A program made the position numbers and the translations under genes. A DNA stretch of 45,018 bases, taken from assembly GCA_963626085.1 (NCBI GenBank), contig CAVFVJ010000006.1:1-45018 (forward strand), given 5' to 3'. Position 1 is the first letter of the stretch. Each line of letters opens with the position of its first letter. This stretch comes from Colivivens sp963626085. Its GTDB lineage: Bacteria > Bacteroidota > Bacteroidia > Bacteroidales > Bacteroidaceae. Under the pieces are notes generated by a model. It was given only the letters and a program-made list of their open reading frames with translations, did not search any database and was not told the origin of the DNA. Of this stretch, positions 16,779-24,880 are shown in pieces.

Positions 16779-17552
16779 TCAGTGCTTCAGAGCCTCCAAC
16801 AACGCCCTTATTGCCTTGTCAGCATCACCGAGGGAGTCTATTAGGGAGACGAACTTACTTCCGATAATCGCACCCGATGAGTTACGCAACGCTGCCTCGT
16901 GGGTCTGTCTGTTGGAAATGCCAAACCCCACCAAGCGCGGATTCCTCAGGTTCATCTGATTGATACGGCTGAAGTAAGCCTGCTTCGCCTCGTCGAACTC
17001 CTTCTGTGCCCCTGTAGTCGCTGCAGAGCTGACCATGTAGATAAAGCCGTCAGTGTGCTCATCGATAAACCTTATGCGTTCGTCTGATGTCTCTGGAGTG
17101 ATGAGCATGATGACACGCACATCGTATTTGTCCGCAATCGGTTTAATCTGCTCAAGATAGTCCTTGAACGGCAGGTCGGGGATAATCACACCGTCAATGC
17201 CAATCTCACTGCATTTACAAAAGAACGCTTCATAGCCGTACCTGAAGATGGGGTTGAGATAACCCATCAGTATGAGTGGGATACTGACGCTCTCACGGAT
17301 ATGTTCAAGCTGCGAGAAAAGCAGCCGCAGGGTCATACCGTTGTGTAGAGCCTTGGTAGTCGCATCCTGAATGACGGGACCGTCAGCCATCGGATCGGAG
17401 AACGGGATTCCCACCTCCACGAGGTCAACTCCGTTACTCTCAAGAGCCTGGATGGTGGACACCGTCCCGTCGAGTGCCGGATGACCTGCACAGAAATAGA
17501 TTGACAGGATACCGGACTTCTTTGTTTCAAACAAATTGTTTATTCTGTTCAT
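16779..17552 (-). CDS. trpA: Tryptophan synthase alpha subunit
   Basis: 257 residues, full length. It cleaves indole-3-glycerol phosphate to indole, which is channelled to TrpB. VDLVEVGIPFSDPMADGPVIQ carries the catalytic Glu (ELGxPFSDP family block) and Asp lies in GVIIPDLPF. The phosphate loop region reads VGFGISNRQTHEAAL. Last gene of the trp operon, 14 bases after trpF, followed by a strong terminator. Confidence 0.97.
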   Translation of the reverse strand: MNRINNLFETKKSGILSIYFCAGHPALDGTVSTIQALESNGVDLVEVGIPFSDPMADGPVIQDATTKALHNGMTLRLLFSQLEHIRESVSIPLILMGYLNPIFRYGYEAFFCKCSEIGIDGVIIPDLPFKDYLEQIKPIADKYDVRVIMLITPETSDERIRFIDEHTDGFIYMVSSAATTGAQKEFDEAKQAYFSRINQMNLRNPRLVGFGISNRQTHEAALRNSSGAIIGSKFVSLIDSLGDADKAIRALLEALKH

Positions 17553-17566
17553 TGTTTCGTTTTGTT

Positions 17567-18208
17567 TTAGTTCTGTTGTTCTATCGTATGAGACCGTACG
17601 TGCGAGAGAAACTGACTCAGAAGTGCCGCGTCTTTCATCCCTGGGGCTGTCTCGAACTGGCTGTTGAGGTCGATTCCCACAAACATAGGATGTGAAAAGT
17701 AGCAGACACGGTTAACATCATCAGGGCCGATACCGCCAGAGAGGAGGAAGGGGACTGTTCCATCGTACGACTGTAGGACTGACCAGTCGAACTGCCTGCC
17801 ACTACCTCCATACCCGGCTGTCTTGGTCTCAAACAGGAAGTAATCAGCGACACCTTCATAACGGCTGACGGCAGACCGCAAACTATCCTCATCCACCACC
17901 TGTATCATTTTGACGAGTGGAATCCCAGGAAGCAGTTTCCGAGTGTCGTCACACAACTGTGGCGATTCATCACCGTGAAGCTGGATTATGTCGAGTCCGT
18001 AGTCCTTCTGCCGTTCCCTAATCTCATTCAAGGTAGGATTGACCATTACCCCAACCCTCTTGCAGCGCACAGGCAGGTAAGACGGTAGAGAACCACTCAC
18101 ATCCCTTGTACTGCGAGGATAGAAGATGAAACCCATCCAGTCGATTCCCAGTGACTCCACAATTCTGATGTTGTCAGGGTCACGCATGCCACACACCTTC
18201 ACTATCAT
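17567..18208 (-). CDS. trpF: Phosphoribosylanthranilate isomerase
   Basis: 213 residues of the TIM-barrel family. KVCGMRDPDNI at the N-terminus contains the catalytic Cys, and FLLSGGIGPDDV and GIDLNSQFETAPGMKD form the phosphate site. The catalytic Asp is expected in the FETKTAGYGGSGRQFDW strand region. It catalyses the Amadori step before TrpC. Its ATG overlaps the trpC stop by four bases, so the two are coupled. TrpC and TrpF are separate proteins here, not fused as in enterics. Confidence 0.96.
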   Translation of the reverse strand: MIVKVCGMRDPDNIRIVESLGIDWMGFIFYPRSTRDVSGSLPSYLPVRCKRVGVMVNPTLNEIRERQKDYGLDIIQLHGDESPQLCDDTRKLLPGIPLVKMIQVVDEDSLRSAVSRYEGVADYFLFETKTAGYGGSGRQFDWSVLQSYDGTVPFLLSGGIGPDDVNRVCYFSHPMFVGIDLNSQFETAPGMKDAALLSQFLSHVRSHTIEQQN

Positions 18209-19005
18209 CCTTCTATCTCCTTTATAAGCCGAGCGAGACTCTCACCCGGATTGTCGGTCTTCATAAGAGCCTCACCTACGAGGAAACCGCGGAAGCCCAC
18301 ATCACGCAACTGCCGTATAGTTGCGGCATTGTCGATGCCGCTCTCACTTACCAACACATAATCCTTCGGCAGACACGCAGCCAAACGGAACGAATTCTGC
18401 ACATCTGTGTGGAAAGTCCCAAGGTTACGGTTGTTTACCCCAACCATGTCTATGTTGTCACCCACATACTCCAGTTCCTTTTCCGAATGGACTTCGAGCA
18501 AGGTCTCAAGACCCAGTTCGTGAGCGGTATGCGCTAACGACCTGCACTCATCACGTTTCAGACAAGCGGCAATCAGCAACACAGCGTCAGCACCTACCAT
18601 ACGTGCCTGGAACAGTTGGTATTCGTCGACGATGAAATCCTTCCTCAGGATGGGAGTATCCACCTCCCCACGCACCTTCTGGATAAAACGGAGGTTGCCC
18701 CCGAAATACTTCTCGTCGGTGAGGATAGAGATGGCAGCCGCACCCCCAGTCGAATAGAGCGGAACCACATCCTCCACCCTGGAGTCCTCGTGAATCCAGC
18801 CCTTCGACGGACTCTTGCGCTTGAACTCCGAGATAATTCCCGACGGTGAGACAAGGAGAGAGCCACGCATCGACCGTGCAGCGTGTGCATCCTCAGCCAT
18901 CAAAGCCTCAACCATCTCATACAACTGGGCAGGAGGGACACTCTCCTTCTGATTCTGCACCTCCACACGCTTGTCCGCCACTATCGTTTCCAAGATATCC
19001 TTCAT
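18205..19005 (-). CDS. trpC: Indole-3-glycerol phosphate synthase
   Basis: 266 residues. Family blocks: ISEFKRKSPSKGWI with catalytic Lys, TDEKYFGGNL, PILRKDFIVDEYQ, LLIAACL, GVNNRNLGTF and VSESGIDNAATI. It closes the indole ring from carboxyphenylaminodeoxyribulose phosphate. It lies 12 bases after trpD and overlaps trpF by four bases. Confidence 0.97.
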   Translation of the reverse strand: MKDILETIVADKRVEVQNQKESVPPAQLYEMVEALMAEDAHAARSMRGSLLVSPSGIISEFKRKSPSKGWIHEDSRVEDVVPLYSTGGAAAISILTDEKYFGGNLRFIQKVRGEVDTPILRKDFIVDEYQLFQARMVGADAVLLIAACLKRDECRSLAHTAHELGLETLLEVHSEKELEYVGDNIDMVGVNNRNLGTFHTDVQNSFRLAACLPKDYVLVSESGIDNAATIRQLRDVGFRGFLVGEALMKTDNPGESLARLIKEIEG

Positions 19006-19017
19006 ACCGGCACGTAG

Positions 19018-20013
19018 TCAACTGTTGAGTTCCACGAATTTTCTGAACGCAATCAATGCCTTACCGCTCTTCAGTGACTCACGAGCCTGCGCCACAGCCT
19101 CCTCAATGGAAAGACGTGGATTGATTATCCTTATGCCACACGTCGCATTGGCAAGTATCACGTTCTTCTGTTCCTCAGTGGACGTGCCCTCAAGTACAGA
19201 GTCGAATATCTTGCGGGCCGACTCCGCTGTCTCTCCTCCATAGATTGCCTCCGGCTTCACATAATTGAAGCCCAAGTCGTTCGGGGTGTACACCATATCC
19301 GACTGGTTGGCACACACCTTGAACACACCGGTAAGTGAAATCTCATCGTAGCCGTCAAAGGTGGTGACCACACCGAAGTTGTCGCCTATCGCCTGATGGA
19401 TGTTGACGTACAGGCGCAACTGCGACTGGTTCGCCACTCCGTGCAGCGAGTTCTTAGGGTGACAGGGATTGACCAACGGGCCAAGCAGGTTGAAGCAGGT
19501 CGGAATCTGGAGATTCTTACGTGTCGGCCCCACGAACTTCATGCCGTAAGCAAACAACGGAGCATGCAGGTAACAGATACCTGCCTCATCGAGCGAACGC
19601 TTGAGCAAGTCCACATCGTCCGTGAACTTAACACCGTGTCCCTGCAGTACCGTACTGGCACCGCTCACAGAAGTAGAACCCACATTACCGTGCTTGGTAA
19701 CCTTATATCCTGCACCCGCAATGACGAATGCCGAACAGGTAGATATATTGAACGTGTTCTTTCCGTCTCCGCCAGTACCAACTATGTCGAGGGTGTTGTA
19801 GTCTGACAAGTCCACATACTTGCCAGTCTCCAGTAGTCCGTCACGGAAGCCGAGCAGTTCATCCACTGTCACTCCACGCATCTGTAGAGCCATGAGAAGT
19901 GCTGCAATCTGTGCGTCATTATACTTTTCCTGTGTGATGTCGAGCATAATGCTGTGAGTGTCTTCACGACTGAGTGATGCTCCCTCTACAAGTTTCAACA
20001 AATACTCTTTCAT
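19018..20013 (-). CDS. trpD: Anthranilate phosphoribosyltransferase
   Basis: 331 residues. The PRPP site is DIVGTGGDGKNTFNIST, followed by AGYKVTKHGNVGSTSVSGA, which binds anthranilate and phosphate, and FNLLGPLVNPCHPKN. It transfers phosphoribose to anthranilate. It is a separate protein here; in enterics it is fused to TrpG. Spaced 13 bases from trpG. Confidence 0.97.
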   Translation of the reverse strand: MKEYLLKLVEGASLSREDTHSIMLDITQEKYNDAQIAALLMALQMRGVTVDELLGFRDGLLETGKYVDLSDYNTLDIVGTGGDGKNTFNISTCSAFVIAGAGYKVTKHGNVGSTSVSGASTVLQGHGVKFTDDVDLLKRSLDEAGICYLHAPLFAYGMKFVGPTRKNLQIPTCFNLLGPLVNPCHPKNSLHGVANQSQLRLYVNIHQAIGDNFGVVTTFDGYDEISLTGVFKVCANQSDMVYTPNDLGFNYVKPEAIYGGETAESARKIFDSVLEGTSTEEQKNVILANATCGIRIINPRLSIEEAVAQARESLKSGKALIAFRKFVELNS

Positions 20014-20026
20014 TTATGTCTATGTT

Positions 20027-20590
20027 TTAATGATTCAACCAATTCTTTATTATCGCTTTACCATCAGGTGTGAGCACACTCTCTGGATGGTATTGTATCC
20101 CACGTATGTCATAGTCTCTGTGACGCAGCGACATCATCTGTCCGTCGTCGCTGATGCTGGTTGCCTCAAGACAGTCCGGCAAGCTGTTCGCATCAACTGC
20201 CCATGAGTGGTATCTGCCCACCATGATAGTATCGGGAAGTCCCTCGAAGAGGTAGTCGTCGACTGTGCGGTGAGCAGGAGTAGCTACTCCGTGTACCACT
20301 TCACCCACATTCACCAAAGTTGCACCGAAGAACTCGCCCAACGCCTGGTGTCCGAGACAAACGCCCAACAGAGGTTTCTTCCCAGCGTAGTTCTTAATCA
20401 CGTTCAACAGTTGACCTGCCTCGCTTGGAATACCTGGACCAGGAGAGAGTACGATCTTGTCAAACACAGCCAGTTGCCCCATCTCGAACTGGTCGTTACG
20501 GAACACCGTCACCTCAGCACCGAGTTCCTTCAGTAGATGACTCAAGTTATAGGTAAACGAGTCATAGTTGTCTATAATCACTACTTTCAT
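20027..20590 (-). CDS. trpG: Anthranilate synthase component II (glutamine amidotransferase)
   Basis: 187 residues, class I amidotransferase that supplies ammonia to TrpE. Catalytic Cys lies in GVCLGHQALGEFFG and the His-Glu pair in GIQYHPESVLTPDG. The oxyanion block reads VLSPGPGIPSEAG. ATG overlaps the trpE stop by four bases. The same type of subunit can also serve aminodeoxychorismate synthase; the trp context points to TrpG. Confidence 0.96.
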   Translation of the reverse strand: MKVVIIDNYDSFTYNLSHLLKELGAEVTVFRNDQFEMGQLAVFDKIVLSPGPGIPSEAGQLLNVIKNYAGKKPLLGVCLGHQALGEFFGATLVNVGEVVHGVATPAHRTVDDYLFEGLPDTIMVGRYHSWAVDANSLPDCLEATSISDDGQMMSLRHRDYDIRGIQYHPESVLTPDGKAIIKNWLNH

Positions 20591-21981
20591 ACTGTTTCCG
20601 CTATTGAAATGGCTTTGCGCAAAGCCCCTAATTTGTTGTTCACTTCCTGTAGTTCATACTCCACATCACTCTTGGCTACTATTCCTCCGCCAGCCTGGAA
20701 CCACAGTTCGTTGTTTCTTGAGACGAAGGTTCTGATGGTGATGGCTTGATTGAGGTTGCCGTTGAGACCGATGAAGCCTATACAACCGCCATAAGCACCT
20801 CTATTGTGCGGCTCATACTCAGAGATGAGTTGCATAGCACGTACCTTCGGTGCACCCGACAGAGTCCCGGCTGGGAATGTGTCGATGAAAGCCTTGACCG
20901 GGTCTGCGCCCTCGTCCAACTCACCAGACACACGACTCACCAAGTGGATTACGTGACTGTAGAACTGCATGTCCTTATAAAAGTCCACATGCACTCCGTG
21001 GCAGTTGCGTGAGAGGTCGTTGCGCGCAAGGTCCACCAGCATCACATGCTCTGCATTTTCCTTCGGGTCGTTCTTTAGGTAGAGTGCGTTCTTCTGGTCC
21101 TGCTCCGTATCGCCTGTACGTTTGGTGGTTCCGGCAATCGGATCTATGTAAGCTGTACGCCCTTCAATACGGCAGTGGGTCTCGGGACTGGAGCCGAAGA
21201 TACGGAACCCACCGAAATCGAAATAGAAGAGGTAGGGCGATGGGTTGATGCTGCGCAGTGCACGGTAGAGTTTGAAGTCGTCACCCTCGTACTTCTGCAC
21301 AAAACGCCGTGACAGCACAATCTGGAACACGTCACCTCGAAGGCAGTGTTTGATTCCCCTACGTATATTCTCACGGTGCTCATCGTCAGTCAGGGTTGAT
21401 GTATACGGTCCTACCGGGTGGAAGCCGAATGTCTGGTACGGACGTGAGTTGCAGTCAAGTTCGAGTTGCGCAAGACGGTCTGCCTCACCGTCGGACAGCA
21501 GTTCCACAAGAATCATCTCGTTGCGGAAATGGTCGAACACGATGATGTCCTTATATAATATATAAAGGAGGTCGGGCGCATCATTCTGTTCCTGTGTCTC
21601 GTCCTTCACGTTGATATTCTCGAAGTAACGTACCGCATTGAACGACGTATAGCCGTAGAGTCCGCAGAAATTGGCATAGTCGCCTGTCACCTCTATCGAA
21701 TGAATGAGTGTGTTGATAACTTCAGCCGACCCAAAGCCATCGTGGATTGGTTTGCTTGAGGTAGTCCCGTCGGGAAAGCGCACGATGCCCATGCCGTGTT
21801 CGATAGACACGCTCGCCATCGGATTGATACCGATGAACGATTTGGAGTTCTCACCTCCGTGGTAGTCCGACGATTCCATCAGCGCACTCTGGGGATAAGC
21901 ATCCCTGACACGTAGGTAAGTGCTTACAGGTGTATTGAGGTCGCCCAGTATTTTCTTTGATGCTGTATGATAAGTAAACAT
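20587..21981 (-). CDS. trpE: Anthranilate synthase component I
   Basis: 464 residues; turns chorismate plus ammonia into anthranilate. The N-terminal ALMESSDYHGGENSKS matches the LLES-x10-S tryptophan-feedback site, so inhibition by Trp is predicted. The C-terminal chorismate-binding domain has PSPYLFYFDFGGFRIFGSSPE, IAGTTKRTGD, DLARNDLSR, GTLSGAPKVRAM and GGGIVAKSDVEYE. Chorismate comes from the shikimate route, to which aroB just upstream contributes. The gene begins 13 bases after trpB. Confidence 0.97.
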   Translation of the reverse strand: MFTYHTASKKILGDLNTPVSTYLRVRDAYPQSALMESSDYHGGENSKSFIGINPMASVSIEHGMGIVRFPDGTTSSKPIHDGFGSAEVINTLIHSIEVTGDYANFCGLYGYTSFNAVRYFENINVKDETQEQNDAPDLLYILYKDIIVFDHFRNEMILVELLSDGEADRLAQLELDCNSRPYQTFGFHPVGPYTSTLTDDEHRENIRRGIKHCLRGDVFQIVLSRRFVQKYEGDDFKLYRALRSINPSPYLFYFDFGGFRIFGSSPETHCRIEGRTAYIDPIAGTTKRTGDTEQDQKNALYLKNDPKENAEHVMLVDLARNDLSRNCHGVHVDFYKDMQFYSHVIHLVSRVSGELDEGADPVKAFIDTFPAGTLSGAPKVRAMQLISEYEPHNRGAYGGCIGFIGLNGNLNQAITIRTFVSRNNELWFQAGGGIVAKSDVEYELQEVNNKLGALRKAISIAETV

Positions 21982-21994
21982 TTTGAGTTTGTGT

Positions 21995-23194
21995 TTAGTC
22001 GAGATTCATTTTGTCAATATGTTTGAGATAAGTGTCGATATCCTTGTCGCCTCGTCCGCTGACGGTGAGGACAACCACGTCCGTCGGCTTGAACTGCCCT
22101 GCCACCTTGGGTAGGAGAGCAAGTGCATGAGCAGACTCCAGAGCAGGGATAATTCCTTCCATACGGGTCAGTTCGAACGCAGCTCGCAAAGCGTCGTCGT
22201 CGTTGGCTGAGAGCACTTGTGCCCTACCAGTCTCGTAGAGGTTGCAATGGATTGGTCCTGTGCCCGGGTAATCGAGTCCTGCGGAAATGGAATACGGTTC
22301 GATTATTTGTCCGTCGTCGGTCTGCATGAGTTTAATGCGACTGCCGTGCAGGATTCCCACCGTTCCGACCTGGAGTGAAGCAGCTGTCTGTCCACTGTCG
22401 TTGCCCAAGCCTCCTGCCTCTCCGAGGATTATCTTCACACGGGGGTCGTCGAGGTAATGGTAGATGGTTCCGGCTGCATTGCTTCCGCCACCGACACAGG
22501 CCATCAGATAGTCGGGGTAGTCGCGTCCTATCTTCTCCTCCAGTTGCCATTTGATTTCCTCACTGATGACAGACTGCAGACGTGCCACCATATCGGGATA
22601 GGGATGAGGTCCGACGGTTGAGCCAATTATGTAAAATGTGTCCACTGGATGGCAACACCAGTCGCGTATAGCTTCGTTGGTAGCATCCTTGAGTGTCTTA
22701 TTGCCCGTCTGCACTGGAACAACCGTTGCTCCCAACATCCTCATACGTTCTACGTTCACGTGCTGACGTTCCACGTCCAACGCCCCCTGATACACGGTAC
22801 AGGGCATGTTCATCAGCGCACAGGCAGTAGCAGTGGCGACTCCGTGCTGTCCGGCTCCTGTCTCGGCAATGATGCGTTTCTTGCCCATCTTCTTTGCAAT
22901 GAGTATTTGTCCAAGCGCATTATTGATCTTGTGCGCCCCAGTATGGTTCAAGTCCTCACGTTTCAGGTAGAGTTGGCAACCGTACTTCTCGCTCATGCGT
23001 CCTGCAAAGTACAGTGGAGATGGACGTCCCACATAATCCTTCAGGAGTGAGTGGAACTCTTTCTTGAATTCTGCACTCTCGATAATCGGCAGATAAGCTT
23101 CCTTGAGGTTCTCGACGGTCTTGTACAGGATTTCGGGGATGTACGCCCCACCAAATTCTCCGTAAAAACCGTCATTGTCTACATTGTAATTCAT
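21995..23194 (-). CDS. trpB: Tryptophan synthase beta subunit
   Basis: 399 residues. The PLP lysine is Lys89 in REDLNHTGAHKINN; ETGAGQHGVATA and GGGSNAAGTIYHY bind substrate and cofactor. It joins indole and serine. It is the first gene of the operon, in the Bacteroidetes order trpB-E-G-D-C-F-A, after a leader of about 200 bases with a leader peptide and an intrinsic terminator. The ATG at 23194 follows an AT-rich region with little Shine-Dalgarno pairing, normal for this phylum. Confidence 0.97.
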   Translation of the reverse strand: MNYNVDNDGFYGEFGGAYIPEILYKTVENLKEAYLPIIESAEFKKEFHSLLKDYVGRPSPLYFAGRMSEKYGCQLYLKREDLNHTGAHKINNALGQILIAKKMGKKRIIAETGAGQHGVATATACALMNMPCTVYQGALDVERQHVNVERMRMLGATVVPVQTGNKTLKDATNEAIRDWCCHPVDTFYIIGSTVGPHPYPDMVARLQSVISEEIKWQLEEKIGRDYPDYLMACVGGGSNAAGTIYHYLDDPRVKIILGEAGGLGNDSGQTAASLQVGTVGILHGSRIKLMQTDDGQIIEPYSISAGLDYPGTGPIHCNLYETGRAQVLSANDDDALRAAFELTRMEGIIPALESAHALALLPKVAGQFKPTDVVVLTVSGRGDKDIDTYLKHIDKMNLD

Positions 23195-23231
23195 CTACTT
23201 GTTATTTTATGTCGTTTGATATTTCCTTATA

Positions 23232-23327
23232 CAAAAAAAAGTTTGCCAGCTCGGTTGCAGACAAACTCAATTGCGATTTCTCGCCAAATATAGAATATTT
23301 ATAACCTTCTTAATACGAGTTAACGTC
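23232..23327 (-). promoter_or_regulatory. trp attenuator: terminator plus competing antiterminator arm
   Basis: Terminator: on the minus strand AGTTTGTC (23260-23267) pairs with GGCAAACT (23240-23247), 8 bp with one G-T pair, followed by a run of T (plus-strand A at 23233-23240). Antiterminator: GACGTTAACTC (23317-23327) can pair with GAGTTTGTC (23260-23268) as GAC/GTC and AACTC/GAGTT around a small internal loop, destroying the terminator stem. The antiterminator arm overlaps the last codons of the leader peptide, so a ribosome that reaches the stop would cover it and let the terminator form. Stalling at the Trp codons about 50 bases upstream would leave it free. Folding energies were not computed. 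Confidence 0.8.
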
Positions 23328-23393
23328 AGACAGCCCTAGATTAGATAAACCCAAGTTCTGCCAACGCCAATATGTATTATTATTCTGTCTCAT
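23310..23393 (-). CDS. trpL: trp leader peptide with Trp-Arg-Trp
   Basis: A 27-residue peptide starting MRQNNN, with TYWRWQ in the middle and a short repeat LGLSNLGLS after it. Two Trp codons separated by one Arg codon are strongly enriched for such a short ORF directly before trpB. The stop codon lies inside the antiterminator region. The ATG is only 8 bases after the -7 box, so the message may be nearly leaderless. The frame stays open further upstream, but those codons would precede the promoter box. Regulation by charged tRNA-Trp is inferred. Confidence 0.82.
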   Translation of the reverse strand: MRQNNNTYWRWQNLGLSNLGLSDVNSY

Positions 23394-23401
23394 TACGACT
23401 G

Positions 23402-23409
23402 CAAAGTTA
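23402..23409 (-). promoter_or_regulatory. -7 promoter box of the trp operon
   Basis: TAACTTTG on the minus strand, with TTG 18 bases upstream. It lies just before the leader peptide and would start the transcript within a few bases of its ATG. Confidence 0.7.
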
Positions 23410-23524
23410 CTGATAATTTCGTTTCCGCAATACTTTCTCCTATTTTTTTTGCTATCAAGGCAATTATTTTTGTCTATTGACGGTCTATTGACTTCTGGTT
23501 GCCAGTTTTTCTCCAACTGGGGAA

Positions 23525-23568
23525 ATTTATTTCCCTAACCTTCGAGATTTATTTCCCTAACCTTCGAG
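23525..23568. repeat. Tandem duplication, 2 x 22 bp
   Basis: Two identical 22-base units side by side (23525-23546 and 23547-23568), each starting ATTTATTTCCC and ending CCTTCGAG. They lie between the aroB stop region and the trp promoter. Function unknown; it may be recent slippage or a protein-binding site. The rest of 23410-23598 holds AT-rich DNA and the aroB end. Confidence 0.85.
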
Positions 23569-23598
23569 ATTTTGCCACACCTACTGAAGAGTGTTTTC

Positions 23599-24588
23599 TC
23601 ACTGCCCGTCGCGATAGAAATCCAAAGCCTCACAGACACGGTCCTTATCCATCGTACGGTTGATGCGTACCTTGCCCACATCACTGAGCAAGGCGAACTG
23701 AACCTCGTTGCCTACGTTCTTCTTGTCGTGCTTCATCAGCGCAAACAGTTCCTCATAGTCATCGCAAGTGATTTGGAACTTGCCATAATGACGGTTGATG
23801 AACCCAACCACTTCACGCATCGTTTCGGTAGGGAACGAGCAGTATGCACTCGACAGGTAGAGTTCACAGACCAGTCCCCACGCCACTGCATAGCCGTGCA
23901 GCACTGGAGTGCCGCGTCGGAGTGCGAGACTCTCCATGGCGTGACCTATGGTGTGCCCCAAGTTCAGCGACTTGCGCAGCCCGTGTTCGTGAGGGTCGGA
24001 CTTCACTACCTTCTTCTTCACCGCCACACTCTTGCGCACCATCGTGTCCAACTGTCCGTAGTCGATGTCGTCAAAATTGAATGCAAGCAGTTCGCCTAAT
24101 GTACTCTTGTCGGAAAGCAGACCGTGCTTGAGCATCTCTGCATAACCGGAAAGCACATTTTCCTTGTCGAGTGTCTTGAGGAACGTGGTATCGAGGATCA
24201 CTTTTGTTGGCTCGTTGAACACCCCAATTTCGTTCTTAAGACCATTGAAATTGATTCCTGTCTTGCCGCCTTCGGACGCATCGACCATTGCCAAAAGGGT
24301 GGTCGGTATATTGACAAACGCAATGCCTCTCTTGAAGGTGGAGGCCGCGAATCCGCCAAGGTCGGTTACCATGCCGCCGCCAAGGTTTATCAGCACACTG
24401 TGACGAGTCGCCCCATTGTCGCTCAATTGTTTCCACACGTATGACAACGATTCCAAATTCTTATGGGTGTCTGTACTTGGAATGACTATGTGGAATGCGT
24501 CCTGCAACGCCTCTACCCCGCTCACTACAGGCCAGCAACACACCTCGGTGGTCTCGTCTGTCAACATAAAAACTTTGTCGTATGCCAT
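23599..24588 (-). CDS. aroB: 3-dehydroquinate synthase
   Basis: 329 residues; makes 3-dehydroquinate, the second step to chorismate. NAD-binding GGGMVTDLGGFAASTFKRGI, then PTTLLAMVDASEGGKTGINF, the metal site in GYAEMLKHGLL and NLGHTIGHAMESL, with the last His in LHGYAVAWG. Compared with typical 350-residue AroB the N-terminal strand is about 20 residues short: the protein begins MAYDKVFMLTDE. An in-frame TAG lies six codons before the ATG, so no longer start exists. A promoter box at 24620-24627 fits this start. Its transcript runs toward the trp operon and thus feeds chorismate for Trp. Confidence 0.94.
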   Translation of the reverse strand: MAYDKVFMLTDETTEVCCWPVVSGVEALQDAFHIVIPSTDTHKNLESLSYVWKQLSDNGATRHSVLINLGGGMVTDLGGFAASTFKRGIAFVNIPTTLLAMVDASEGGKTGINFNGLKNEIGVFNEPTKVILDTTFLKTLDKENVLSGYAEMLKHGLLSDKSTLGELLAFNFDDIDYGQLDTMVRKSVAVKKKVVKSDPHEHGLRKSLNLGHTIGHAMESLALRRGTPVLHGYAVAWGLVCELYLSSAYCSFPTETMREVVGFINRHYGKFQITCDDYEELFALMKHDKKNVGNEVQFALLSDVGKVRINRTMDKDRVCEALDFYRDGQ

Positions 24589-24619
24589 CTTCTGTCCTTT
24601 CTTCTATGTTTTCACACCA

Positions 24620-24627
24620 CAAAGTTA
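24620..24627 (-). promoter_or_regulatory. -7 promoter box for aroB
   Basis: TAACTTTG on the minus strand, 31 bases before the aroB ATG. It supports the short aroB start. Confidence 0.65.
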
Positions 24628-24783
24628 CGCTTTTATTTTGAAACCGAACCAAACACCCCACAACAAATCTACTTGATACTGACCAGTCGCTTCAGCACAC
24701 ACCTTATTATATATGTACGATAAGCACTTATTGCCCATACGCAAAAATTTTATACATCAACACAAATTTATCCACTTTAATGC

Positions 24784-24813
24784 TTGCCAATCAAAACATT
24801 TAACCTATATTTG
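24784..24813 (+). promoter_or_regulatory. Promoter for the five-repeat secreted protein
   Basis: TTG (24784-24786), 19 bases, TATATTTG (24806-24813), a good match to the -33/-7 pattern. The transcript start near 24820 gives a leader of about 60 bases to ATG 24881 and excludes the longer upstream frame from 24713. Confidence 0.7.
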
Positions 24814-24880
24814 CAGCCGTAGAGACAATAAAGTGCTTCAGCGATTTATTAGTTTAACCACATACATAAAACACAAACGT

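Noticed and set aside
23195..23400. T-box or riboswitch before trpB
   Set aside because: No T-box consensus seen; the Trp-Arg-Trp leader peptide with competing hairpins explains the leader better.
23599..24680. Frameshifted or longer aroB N-terminus
   Set aside because: An in-frame TAG lies just upstream of the ATG and the promoter box fits the short start, so no missing piece is needed.
24713..24880. Longer N-terminus of the secreted protein from ATG 24713
   Set aside because: The promoter box lies within it, and the signal peptide begins properly at 24881.
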